Source: Arion vulgaris (lineage: Eukaryota; Mollusca; Gastropoda; Stylommatophora; Arionidae). Taken from it: a stretch of DNA of 64,000 bases. The position numbers and the translations under genes are program-made. This document shows positions 43,701 to 58,700 of the stretch, one piece after another. The notes under the pieces are model-generated. The model was not told where the DNA came from. It saw nothing but the letters and a program-made list of their open reading frames with translations, and did no database searches. Position 1 is the first letter of the stretch; each line of letters begins with the position of its first letter. The stretch spans positions 16,307,317 to 16,371,316 of the forward strand of contig CM036755.1 of the NCBI GenBank assembly GCA_020796225.1. The letters are read 5' to 3'.

Positions 43701-46700
43701 TTGAATCAGTTCTAATATATGTAAAACTCATTTCTAATACAACTTTGAACAGAAATACTATATGTCTTGAATCAGTTTAATATATGTAAAACTCATTTCT
43801 AGTACAACTTTGAACAAGAAATATTATAACCTGCTCTTGAATCAGTTCTAATATATGTATAACTCATTTCTAGTACAACTTTGAACAAGAAATATTATAA
43901 CCTGATCTTGAATCAGTTCTAATATATTAAAACTCATTTTCTAATCAACTTTAAAGAAAATACTATAACCTGCTCTTGAATCAGTTCTAATATAGTAAAA
44001 CTCATTTCTAGTACAACTTTGAACAAAATTTATAACCCGCTCTTGAATCAGTTCTAATATATTATAACTCATTTTTTAAAACTTTGAACAAAAAATATTA
44101 TAACCTCTCTTGAATCGTTCTAATATATGAAAACTCATTTCTAGTACAACTTTGAACAAAAAATATTATAACCTGCTCTTGAATCAGTTCTAATATTGAA
44201 AAAATCAATTTCTAGTACAACTTTTGAAAGAAATATTATAACCTGCTCTTGAATCAGTTCTAAATATGTAAAACTCATTTCTAGTACAACTTTGAACAAG
44301 AAATATTCTAACTACTCTTGAATCAGTTATAATATATGTATAACTCATTTCTAGTACAACTTTGAACAAAAATTTATAACCTCTCTTGAATCAGTTCTAA
44401 TATATGTAAAACTCATTTCTATACACTTTGAACAAGAAATATTATAACCTGCTCTTGAATCAGTTCTAATATATGTAAAACTCATTTCTAATACAACTTT
44501 GAACAAGAAATATTATAACCCCCTTGAATCAGTTCTAATATATGTAAACTCATTTCTAATACAACTTTGAACAAAAATATTATAACCTGCTCTTGAATCA
44601 GTTCTAATTATGTAAACTCATTTTTTAATACAACTTTGAAAGAAATATTATAACCTTCTTGAATCAGTTCTAATTATTAAAACTCATTTCTAGTACAACT
44701 TTGAACAAAAAATTAAATAACTTCTTGAATCAGTTCTAATATATGTAAAACTCATTTCTAGTACAACTTTGAACAAGAAATATTATAACCTGCTCTTGAA
44801 TCAGTTCTAATATATGAAAAACTCATTTCTAGTTTAAAATTTGAACAAGAAATATTATAACCTGCTCTTGAATCAGTTCTAATATATTAAAACTCATTTC
44901 TTTTAACTTTTAACAAAATATTAAAAACCTGCTCTTGAATCAGTTCTAATATGAAAACTCATTTCTAGTACAACTTTGAACAAAATATTATAACCTCTCT
45001 TAATCAGTTCTATATATTTAAAACTCATTTCTAGTACACTTTGAACAAAAAATATTATAACCTGCTCTTGAATCAGTTCTAATATATGTATAACTCATTT
45101 CTAGTACAACTTTGAACAAAAAAATTTTTAACCTGCTCTTGAATCAGTTCTAATATATGTAAAACTCATTTCTAGTACAACTTTGAACAAGAAATATTTA
45201 ACTGCTTGAATCAGTTCTAATATATGTAAACTCATTTCTAGTACAACTTTGAACAAGAAATATTTTAACCTGCTCTTGAATCAGTTCTAATATATGTAAA
45301 CTCATTTCTATTCCTTTGAACAAAAATATTATAACCTGCTCTTGAATCAGTTCTAATATATGTAAAAATCATTTCTAGTAACCCTTTTAACAGAAATATT
45401 ATAACCTGCTCTTGAATCAGTTCTAATATATTAAAAACTCATTTCTAAATACAACTTTGAACAAAAAATATATAACCTGCTCTTGAATCAGTTCTAATAT
45501 ATGTAAAACTCATTTCTAGTACAACTTTGAACAAGAAATACATAACCTTCTGAATCAGTTCTAATATGTAAAACTCATTTCTAGTACAACTTTGAACAAG
45601 AAATATTATAACCTGCTCTTGAATCAGTTCATATATGTAAAACTCATTTCTAGTACAACTTTGAACAGAAATATTATAACTTTTGAATCAGTTCTAATAT
45701 ATGTGAAACTCATTTCTAGTACAACTTTGAACAAAAAATATTATAACCTACTCTTGAATCAGTTCTAATATATGTAAACTCATTTCTAGTACAACTTTGA
45801 GCAAAAATATTATAACCTGCTCTTGAATCAGTTCTAATATATGAAAAACTCATTTCTAGTACAACTTTGAACAAGAAATATTATAACCTGCTCTTGAATC
45901 AGTTCTAATATATGAAAAACTCATTTCTAGTACAACTTTGAACAAGAAATACTATAACCTGCTCTTGAATCAGTTCTAATATTAAAACCCCATTTCTAGT
46001 ACAACTTTGAACAAAATATTATAACCTGCTCTTGAAACAGTTCTAATATATTATAACTCATTTCTAGTACAACTTTGAACAAGAAATTTATAACCTGCTC
46101 TTGAATCAGTTCTAATATATGTAAAACTCATTTCTAATACAACTTTGAACAAGAAATACTATAACCTGCTCTTGAATCAGTTCTAATATATGTAAAACTC
46201 ATTTCTAGTCAACTTTGACAGAAATATTATAACCTGCTCTTGAATCAGTTCTAATATATGTATAACTCATTTCTAGTACAACTTTGAACAAGAAATATTA
46301 TAACCTGCTCTTGAATCAGTTCTAATATATTAAAACTCATTTTTTAATTAACTTTGAAAAAGAAATATTATAACCTGCTCTTGAATCCCGTTCTAATATA
46401 TGAAAAAATCATTTCTAGTACAACTTTGAACAGAAATATTAACCTTCTTGAATCAGTTCTAATATATGTAAAACTCATTTCTAATACAACTTTGAACAAG
46501 AAATATTATAACCTGCTCTTGAATCAGTTATAATATATGTATAACTTTTATTTCTAGTACAACTTTGAACAAGAAATATTATAACCTGCTCTTGAATCAG
46601 TTCTAATATATGAAACTCATTTTTTAGTAAACTTTGAACAAGAATATTATAACCTGCTCTTGAATCAGTTCTAAATATGTAAAACTCATTTCTAATACAA

Positions 46701-49700
46701 CTTTGAACAAAAATATTATAACCTGCTCTTGAATCCCGTTCTAATATATGTAAAAAATCATTTCTAATCCTTTGAACAAAATTATAACCTGCTCTTGAAT
46801 CAGTTCTAATATATGAAAAAATCATTTTCTAGTACAACTTTGAAAAAAATATTATAACCTGCTCTTGAATCAGTTCTAATATATGAAAAACTCATTTCTA
46901 GTACAACTTTGAACAAGAAATATTATAACCTGCTCTTGAATCAGTTCTAATATATGAAAAACTCATTTCTAGTACAACTTTGAACAAGAAATATTATAAC
47001 CTACTCTTGAATCCCGTTCTAATATATGTAAAACTCATTTTTTAATACAACTTTAGACAAATATTATAACCTTCTCTTGAATCAGTTCTAATATATGAAA
47101 AACTCATTTCTAGTACAACTTTGAACAAGAAATATTATAACCTCTTTTTTGAATCAGTTCTAATATATGTAAACTCATTTCTAGTACAACTTTGAACAAA
47201 ATGTATAACCTCTCTTGAATCAGTTCTAATATATGTATAACTCATTTTTTAGTACAACTTTGAACAAGAAATATTATAACCTCTCTTGAATCAGTTCTAA
47301 TATATATAAAACTCATTTCTAGTACAACTTTGAACAAAAATATTATAACCTGCTCTTGAATCAGTTCTAAAATATTAAAACTCATTTCTAGTACAACTTT
47401 GAACAAAAATATTATAACCTGCTCTTGAATCAGTTCTAATATATGTAAAAACTCATTTCTAGTACAACTTTGAACAAAATATTATAACCTCTCTTGAATC
47501 AGTTCTAATATATGTAAACTCATTTCTAGTACAACTTTGAACAAGAAATATTATAACCTCTCTTGAATCAGTTCTAATATATTAAAACTCATTTCTAAAA
47601 ACAACTTTGAACAGAAATATTATAACCTGCTCTTGAATCAAATTCTAATATATGAAAAATCATTTCTAATACAACTTTGAACAAAAATACTATAACTTCT
47701 TGAATCAGTTCTAATATATGTAAAACTCATTTCTAATACAACTTTGAACAAGAAATATTATAACCTGCTCTTGAATCAGTTCTATATATATGAAAACCCC
47801 CATTTTTTAGTACAACTTTGAACAAGAAATTTATAACCTACTCTTGAATCAGTTCTAATATATGAAAACTCATTTTAGTACAACTTTGAACAAAAATATT
47901 TAACCTGCTCTTGAATCAGTTCTAATATAAAAACTCATTTCTAAGTTTCAACTTTGAACAAAATATTATAACCTGCTCTTGAATCAGTTCTAATATATTA
48001 AAACTCATTTCTAGTACAACTTTGAACAAGAAATATTATAACCTGCTCTTGAATCAGTTCTAATATATGTAAAACTCATTTCTAGTACAACTTTGAACAA
48101 GAAATATTATAACCTGCTCTTGAATCAGTTCTAATATAAAACTCATTTCTAGTACAACTTTGAACAGAAATATTATAAACCCGCTCTTGAATCAGTTCTA
48201 ATATATGTAAAACTCATTTCTAGTACAACTTTGAACAAGAAATATTATAACCTGATCTTGAATCAGTTCTAATATATGTAAAACTCATTTCTAGTTTAAC
48301 TTTGAACAAGAAATATTATAACCTCTCTTGAATCAGTTCTAATATTGTAAAACTCATTTCTAGTACACTTTGAAAGAAATATATAACCTTCTTGAATCAG
48401 TTCTAATATATGTAAAACTCATTTCATACAACTTTGAACAAGAAATATTATAACCTGCTCTTGAATCAGTTCTAATATATTAAAACTCATTTCTAGTACA
48501 CTTTGAACAAAAATATTATAACCTGCTCTTGAATCAGTTCTAATATTGAAAACTCATTTCTAGTACATTTGAACAAAATATTATAACCTGCTCTTGAATC
48601 AGTTCTAATATATTAAAAATCATTTCTAGTACAACTTTGAACAAGAAATATTATAACCTCTTGAATCAGTTCTAATATTAAACTCATTTCTATCAACTTT
48701 AACAAAAATTTATAACCTGCTCTTGAATCAGTTCTAATATATGTAAAACTCATTTCTAGTAACTTGACAAAATATTATAACCTGCTCTTGAATCAGTTCT
48801 AATATATAAAAACTCATTTCTATACAACTTTGAAAAGAAATATATAACCTCTCTTGAATCAGTTCTAATATATGTAAACTTTTCTAGTAAACTTTGAACA
48901 AAAAATATTATAACCTGCTCTTGAATCAGTTCTAATATAGCAAAACTCATTTCTAGTACAACTTTAACAAAAAATATTATAACTCTCTTGAATCAGTTCT
49001 AATATATGTAAAACTCATTTCTAGTACAACTTTGAACAAAAAATATTTATAAACTTTTTCTTGAATCAGTTCTAATATATAAAACTCTTTTTTAATACAA
49101 CTTTTAACAAAAATAATAACCTGCTCTTGAATCAGTTCTAATATATGTAAACTCATTTCCCAATACAACTTTGAACAAAAATATTATAAACCCTTCTTGA
49201 ATCAGTTCTAATATATGTAAAACTCATTTCTAAATCAACTTTGAAAAAGAAATATTATAACCTGCTCTTGAATCAGTTCTAATATATGTAAAAACTCATT
49301 TCTAATTCAACTTTGAAAAAAATATTATAACCTGCTCTTGAATCCAGTTCTAATATTGAAAACTCATTTCTAGTACAACTTTGAACAAAAATATAACCTC
49401 TCTTGAATCAGTTCAATATATTAAAACTCATTTCTAGTACAACTTTGAACAAGAAATTTATAACCTTCTTGAATCAGTTATAATTTTATGTTTTAACTCA
49501 TTTCTAGTAAACCCTTTTAACAAGAAATATTATAACCTCTCTTAATCAGTTCTAATATTGTAAAACTCATTTCTGTCACTTTAGACAAGAAAAATTATAC
49601 CTGCTCTTGAATCAGTTCTAATATATGTAAAACTCATTTCTAATTTCAACTAACAAAAAAATTTATAACCTGCTCTTGAATCAGTTCTAATATATTAAAC

Positions 49701-52700
49701 TCATTTCCCAATACAACTTTTAACAAGAAAAATTTTTAACCTCTCTTGAATCAGTTCTAATTATGTAAAACTATTTCTAATACAACTTTGAACAAAATAT
49801 TATAACCTCTTGAATCAGTTCTATTATTGTAAAACTCATTTCTATTTCAACTTTGAACAAAAAATTTAAACTGCTCTTAGATCAGTTCTAATTTTATGTA
49901 AAATCTTTCTAAATTTAACTTTGAACAAAATATTATAACCTGCTCTTGAATCAGTTCTAATATATGAAAAATCATTCTTACAGCTTTGAACAGAAATTCC
50001 CCTCTTAATCAGTTCTAATATTGAAACTCATTTCTAGTAAACTTTGAACAGAAATTTATAACCTGCTCTTGAATCAGTTCTAATATATGAAAACTCATTT
50101 CTAGTACAACTTTGAACAGAAATATTTTAACCTTCTCTTGAATCAGTTCTAATATATGTAAACTCATTTCTAGTACATTTGAACAAAAATATTATAACAC
50201 TCTTGAAACAGTTCTAATATATGTATAACTCATTTCTAGTACAACTTTGAACAAAATGTTATAACCTATCTTGAATCGTTCTAATATTAAAAATTTTTCT
50301 AGCAACTTTGAACAAGAAATATTATAACCTGCTCTTGAATCGGGTTTTAATTATGTAAAAACTCATTTCTAGTACAACTTTGAACAGAAATATTATAACC
50401 TGCTCTTGAATCAGTTCTAATATATTTTAAACTCATTTCTAGTACAACTTTGAACAAAAATATTATAACCTGCTCTTGAATCAGTTCTAATATAGTAAAA
50501 ATCATTTCTAGTACAACTTTGAACAAGAAATATTATAACCTGCTCTTGAATCAGTTCTAATATTGTAAAACTCATTTCTATTAACTTTGAACAAAAATAT
50601 TATAAACTCTTTAATCAGTTCTAATATATGTAAAACTATTTAATACAACTTTGAACAAAATACTTAACCTTTTGAATCAGTTCTAATATATTAAAAATCA
50701 TTTCTAGTACAACTTTGAAAAAAATATTATAACCTCTCTTGAATCAGTTCTAATATATGTAACTCATTTCTATCAACTTTGAACAAATATTATAACCTGC
50801 TCTTGAATCAGTTTTTAATATATTAAAAACTCATTTTCTAAAGTATTTGAACTTTGGAACAAAATATTATAACCTCTCTTGAATCAGTTCTAATTATGAA
50901 AAAATCATTTCTAGTACAACTTTGAACAAGAAATATTATAACCTGCTCTTGAATCAGTTCTAATATATGTAAACCTCATTTCTAGTACAACTTTGAACAA
51001 GAAATATATACCTGCTCTTGAATCAGTTCTAATTATGAAACTCATTTTAGTAACTTTGAACAAATATTATAACCTGTCTTGAATCAGTTCTAATATGTTA
51101 AAACTCATTCTAGTACAACTTTTTAACAAGAAATATTATAACCTGCTCTTGAATCAGTTCTAATATATGTAAAACTCATTTCTAGTACAACTTTGAACAA
51201 GAAATGTTAACCTGTCTGAATCAGTTCTAATATATGTAAAACTCATTTCTAGTACAACTTTTGAACAAAATATTATAACCTGCTCTTGAATCAGTTCTAA
51301 TATATAAAAACTCATTTCTAGTACAACTTTGAACAAAAAATATTATAACCTGCTCTTGAATCGGGTTTTAATATATGTAAACTCATTTCTATACAACTTT
51401 GAACAAGAAATATTATAACTGCTCTTGAATCAGTTCTAATTTTATGTCTCATTTCTAATACAACTTTGCAAAATATTATAACCCGCTCTTGAATCAGTTT
51501 TTAATAATATAAAAACTCATTTCTAATTAACTTTGAAAAAATATAATATAACCTGCTTTTTTGAATCCCGTTCTATATAGAACCTCATTTCTAATTAAAC
51601 TTTGACAAAAGAAATATTATAACCTGCTCTTGAATCAGTTCTAATATATATAAAACTATTCCCAGTACAACTTTGAACAAGAAATATTATAACCTGCTCT
51701 TGAATCAGTTCTAATATATGTAAAACTCATTTCTAGTACAACTTTGAACAAAAATATTTTAACCTCTCTTAATCAGTTCTAATATATTAAACTCATTTCT
51801 GGGACAACTTTGAACAAAAATATTATAACCTGCTCTTGAATCAGTTCAAATTTTGTAAACTCATTTCTATTTAAAATTTTAACAGAAATATTATAACCTG
51901 CTCTTGAATCAGTTCTAATATATGTAAACTCATTTTTTAATTTCAACTTTGAACAAAATATTATAACCTGCTCTTGAATCAGTTCTAATATATGAAACTC
52001 ATTCTAATACAACTTGAACAAGAAATATTTAACCTTCTTGGAATAGTTCTAATATATTAAAACTCATTTTTTAATACACTTTGAACAAGAAATTTATAAC
52101 TCTCTTTTTAATCAGTTCTAATATTTAAAACTCATTTCTAGTACAACTTTGAACAAAAATATTATAACCTCTCTTGAATCAGTTCTAATATATGAAAACT
52201 CATTTCTAGTAAAAACAAAAATATTATAACCTGCTCTTAATCAGTTCTAATATATTGAAAACTCATTTCTAGTACAACTTTGAACAAAAATATTATAACC
52301 TGCTCTTGAAACAGTTCTAATTATGAAACTCATTTCTAGTACAACTTTGAACAAAAATATTATAATACTCTTGAAACCCGTTCTAATATATGTAAAACTC
52401 ATTTCTAGTACAACTTTGAACAAGAAATATTATAACCTCTCTTGAATCAGTTCTATATATGTAAACTCATTTCTAATACAACTTTGAAAGAAATATTATA
52501 ACCTACTCTTGAATCAGTTCTAATATATGTAAACTCATTTCTAATACAACTTTGAACAAAAATATTATACTCTCTTGAATCAGTTCTAATATGTAAAACT
52601 CATTTCTAATACAACTTTGAACAAAATATTATAACCTGCTCTTGAAACAGTTCTAATATATAAACTCATTTCTAGTACAACTTTGAACAAGAAATATTAT

Positions 52701-55700
52701 AACCTGCTCTTGAATCAGTTCTAATATTGTAAAACTCATTTCTAATACATTGAACAGAAATATTATAACCTGCTCTTGAATCAGTTCTAATATATGTAAA
52801 CTATTTCTAATCAACTTTGAACAAAATATTATAACCTGCTCTTGAATCAGTTCTAATATATTAAACTCATTTCTTTACAACTTTGAAAAAAATTTAAACC
52901 TCTCTTGAATCCAGTTCTAATATATGTAAACTCATTTCTAATTACAACTTTGAACAAAAATAGATACCTGCTCTTGAATCAGTTCTAATATATGTAAAAC
53001 TCATTTTTTAGTACACTTTGAACAAAATATTAAAAACCTGCTCTTGAATCAGTTCTAATATATGTAAAACTCATTTCTAGTACAACTTTGAACAAAATAT
53101 ATAAACCTGCTCTTGAATCAGTTCTAATATTGTAAAACTCATTTTTTAGTACAACTTTGAAAAAAATATTTTAACTCTCTTGAATCAGTTCTAATATATG
53201 CAAAACTCATTTTTTAGTACAACTTTGAACAAGAAATTATAACCTCTCTTGAATCAGTTCTAAAATTTTGTAAACTCATTTCTAGTACAACTTGAACAGA
53301 AATATTATAACTGCTCTTGAATCAGTTCTAATATAAAAAACTCATTTCTAGTACAACTTTGAACAAAAATATTATAACCTGCTCTTGAATCAGTTCTAAT
53401 ATATGTAAAACTCATTTCTAGTACAACTTTGAACAAGAAATATTATAACCCCTCTTGAATCAGTTCTAATATTAAAAATCATTTCTGTACAACTTTGAAC
53501 AAGAATATATAACCTGCTCTTGAATCAGTTCTAATATGAAAACTCATTTCTAGTACAACTTTGAACAAGAAATATTATAACCTGCTCTTGAATCAGTTCT
53601 AATATATGTAAAACTCATTTCTAATTTCAACTTTGAACAAAAATATTATAACCTCTCTTGAATCAGTTCTAATATGTAAAACTCATTTCTAATACAACTT
53701 TGAACAAGAAATATTATAACCTGCTCTTGAATCAGTTCTAATATATGAAAAACTCATTTTTTAGTACAACTTTGAACAAAATATTATAACCTGCTCTTGA
53801 ATCAGTTCTAATATATGTAAAACTCATTTCTAGTAAAACTTTGAACAAGAAATATTTTTAATTCTTGAATCAGTTCTAATATATGTAAAAAATCATTTCT
53901 AGTACAACTTTGAACAAGAAATATTATAACCTGCTCTTGAATCAGTTCTAATATATAAAACTCATTTCTAATACAACTTTGAACAAGAAATATTATAACC
54001 TGCTCTTGAATCAGTTCTAATATATGAAAACTCATTTTTTAATACAACTTTGAACAAGAAATATTATAACCTGCTCTTGAATCAGTTCTAATATATGAAA
54101 AACTCATTTCTAGTACAACTTTGAACAAGAAATATTATAACCTGCTCTTGAATCAGTTCTAATATATAGTAAAAACTTTTATTTCTGTACAACTTTGAAC
54201 AAGAAAAAATTTTAACCTGCTCTTGAATCAGTTCTAATATATGAAAAACTCATTTCTAATACAATTTGAACAAAAAATATTATAACCTCTCTTGAATCAG
54301 TTCTAATATATTAAAACTCATTTCTAATAACTTTGAACAAGAAATTTATAATTCTCTTGAATCAGTTCTAATATATTAAAACTCATTTCTAAATACAACT
54401 TTGAACAAGAAATAATAACCTGCTCTTGATCAGTTCTAATATATGAAACTCATTTTTTAGTACAACTTTTGAACAAAATATTATAACCTGCTCTTGAATC
54501 AGTTCTAAATATGTAAACTCATTTCTAGTACAACTTTGAACAAAAAATATTATAACCTGCTCTTGAATCAGTTCTAATATGAAACTCATTTCTAATACAA
54601 CTTTGACAAAATATTATAACCTACTCTTGAATCAGTTCTAAATATATTAAAACTCATTTCTAGTACAACTTTGAACAAAAAATTATAACCTGCTCTTGAA
54701 TCCCGTTCTAATATATGTAAACTCATTTTCTATACAACTTTTGAACAAGAAATATTATAACCTACTCTTGAATCAGTTCTAATATATTAAAACTCATTTC
54801 TAGTACAACTTTGAACAAGAAATATTATAAACTGCTCTTGAATCAGTTCTAATATATGTAAAACTCATTTCTAGTACAACTTTGAACAAGAAATATTATA
54901 ACCTTCTTGAAACAGTTCTAATATATAAAACTCATTTCTAGTACAACTTTGAACAAGAAATATTATAACCTGCTCTTGAATCAGTTCTAAAATATGTAAA
55001 ACTCATTTTTTAGTACAACTGAACAAGAAAAATTATAACCTGCTCTTGAATCAGTTTTTAAATATATGAAACTCATTTCTATTTTACTTTGAACAAAAAT
55101 ATTATAACCTATCTTGAATCAGTTCTAATTATATGTAAAACTCATTTCTAGTAAACTTTGAAAAGAAATATTATAACCTGCTCTTGAATCAGTTCTAATA
55201 TATTAAAACTCATTTTTTAGTCAACTTTAAAATATTATAACCTTCTTGAATCAGTTCTAATATATTAAAACTCATTTCTATACAACTTTGAACAAGAAAT
55301 ATTATAACCTCTCTTGAATCAGTTCTAATATATAAAACTCATTTCTAATACAACTTTGAACAAAAAATATTATAACCTGCTCTTGAATCAGTTCTAATTT
55401 TATGTAAACTCATTTCTAATACAACTTTAACAAAAATAATTATAACCCCTTGAATCGTTCTAAAATATGTAAAAACTCATTTCTAGTAACTTTGAACAAA
55501 ATATTATAACCCTCTTGAATCAGTTCTAATATATGAAAAACTCATTTCTAGTACAACTTTGAACAAGAAATATTATAACCTCTCTTGAATCAGTTCCCAA
55601 TATATGAAAACTCATTTCTAGTACAACTTTGAACAAGAAATATTATAACCTCTCTTGAATCAGTTCTAATATATGTAAAACTCATTTCTAGTACAACTTT

Positions 55701-58700
55701 GAAAAAAATATTATAATACTCTTGAATCAGTTCTAATATATGTAAAACTCATTTCTAGTACAACTTTGAACAAGAAATATATAACCTCTCTTGAATCAGT
55801 TCTAATATATGTAAAACTCATTTCTATTACAACTTTGAACAAGAAATATTATAACCTGCTCTTGAATCAGTTCTAATATATTAAACTCATTTCTAATACA
55901 ACTTTGAAAAGAAATATTATAACCTCTCTTGAATCAGTTCTAATATATGTAAACTCATTTTCTAAAACAACTTTGAACAAGAAATATTATAACCTGCTCT
56001 TGAATCAGTTCTAATATATGTAAAACTCATTTTCTATACAACTTTGAACAAGAAATATTATAACCTGCTCTTGAATCAGTTCTAATATATGTAAAACTCA
56101 TTTCTAATACAACTTTGACAAAAATATTATAACCCGCTCTTGAATCAGTTCTAATATATTAAACTCATTTCTATACAACTTTGAACCAAAAATATTATAA
56201 CCTCTCTTGAATCAGTTCTAATATATGAAACTCATTTCTAGTACAACTTTAACGAAATATTATAACCTGCTCTTGAATCAGTTCTAATATATGTAAACTC
56301 ATTTCTAGTACAACTGAACAAGAAATATTATAACCTGCTCTTGAATCAGTTCTAATATATGTAAAACTCATTTCTATTACAACTTTGAACAAGAAATATT
56401 ATAACCTGCTCTTGAATCAGTTCTAATATATGTAAAACTCATTTCTAGTACAACTTTGAACAAGAAATATTATAACTTTCTCTTGAATCCCGTTCTAATA
56501 TATGTAAAACTCATTTCTAGTACAACTTTAAAAAAATATTTTTAACCTGCTCTTGAATCAGTTCTAATATATGAAACTCATTTCTATTCAACTTTGAACA
56601 AGAAATATTATAACCTGCTCTTGAATCAGTTCTAATATATGTAAAACTCATTTCTATTACAACTTTGAACAAGAAATATTATAACCTGCTCTTGAATCAG
56701 TTCTAATATATTAAAACTCATTTTTCAATTATGAACAAAGAAATATTATAACCTGCTCTTGAATCAGTTCTAATATATGTAAAACTCATTTCTAGTACAA
56801 CTTTGGACAGAAATATTATAACCTTTCTCTTGAATCAGTTCTAATATATGTAAAACTCATTTCTAGTACAACTTTTAACAAGAAATATTATAACCTGCTC
56901 TTGAATCAGTTCTAATATATGAAACTCATTTTCTGTACAACTTTGAAAAGAAATATTATAACCTGCTCTTGAATCAGTTCTAATATATGTAAAACTCATT
57001 TCTAATACAACTTTGAACAAAAATTTATAACCTGCTCTTGAATCAGTTCTAATATATGAAAACTCATTTCTAAATACAACTTTGAACAGAATATTTAACC
57101 TCTCTGATCAGTTTTTAATAATATTGAAACTCATTTCTAGTACAACTTTGAACAAGAAATATTATAACCTTCTTGAATCAGTTCTAATATATGTAAAACT
57201 CATTTTAACTTTGAACAAAATATTATAACCTGCTCTTGAATCGTTCTAATATATTAAAACTCATTTCTATTTACTTTGAACAAAATATTAATTATCTCTT
57301 GAATCAGTTCTAAATATGTAAAACTCATTTCTAATACAACTTTGAACAAGAAATATTATCAACCTGATCATTCATATATGAAATCATTTCTAATACAATT
57401 TAACAAAAATTTTTATAATGCTCTTGAATCAGTTCTAATATATGAAACTCATTTCTAATCAACTTTTGAACAGAAATATTACCTAACCTGCTTGAATCAG
57501 TTCATTATGAAAAATCATTTTTATACAACTTTTGAACAAAAAATATTATAACCTGCTCTTGAATCAGTTCTAAATATATGAAAAACTCATTTCTAGTACA
57601 ACTTTGAACAAGAAATATTATAACTACTCTTGAATCAGTTCTAATATATGTAAAACTCATTTCTAGTACAACTTTAACAAAATATTATAATCTCTTGAAT
57701 CATTATAATATATTAAACTCATTTCTAATTTTCAACTTTGAACAAAAATATTATAACCTTCTTGAATCAGTTCTAAAATATGTAAACTCAAATTTTTATA
57801 CAACTTTGAACAAAAATATTATAACCTGCTCTTGAATCAGTTCTAATATATGTAAAACTCATTTCTAATACAACTTTGAACAAGAAATATTATAACCTGC
57901 TCTTGAATCAGTTCTAAATATGTAAAACTCATTTCTATACAACTTTGAACAAAAATATTATAACCTACTCTTGAATCAGTTCTAATATTAAAGCTCATTT
58001 CTAATACAACTTTGAACAAGAAATATTATAACCTGCTCTTGAATCAGTTCTAATATATGATAACTCATTTCTAATAAAATTTGAACAAAAAAATTATAAC
58101 CTGCTCTTGAATCAGTTCTAATATATGTAAAACTCATTTCTAATTTAACTTTGAACAAGAAATATTATAACCTGCTCTTGAATCAGTTCTAAAATATTAA
58201 AACTCATTTCTATTTCAACTTTGAACAAAAAAATTATAACTCTCTTGAATCAGTTCTAATATATGTAAAACTCATTTCTAGTACAACTTTGAAAAAAATT
58301 AAACCTCTCTTGAATCAGTTCTAATATATGTAAAAAATCATTCTAGTACAACTTTAACAAAAATTTATAACCTGCTCTTGATCAGTTCTAATTGCTTAAA
58401 AAATCATTTCTGTACAACTTTGAACAAAATATTATAACCTGCTCTTGAATCAGTTCTAATATGTAAAAATCATTTCTAAATACAACTTTGGGAAAAAAAA
58501 TGTATAACTGCTCTTGAATCAGTTCTAATATATGTAAAACTACATTCTAATACAACTTTTTGAAAAATATTTAGCCTCTCTTGAATCAGTTCTATATTTA
58601 AACTCATTTCTAGTACAACTTTGAACAAAAATATTATAACCTCTCTTGAATCAGTTCTAATATATGAAACTCATTTCTAGTACAACTTTGAACAAAATAT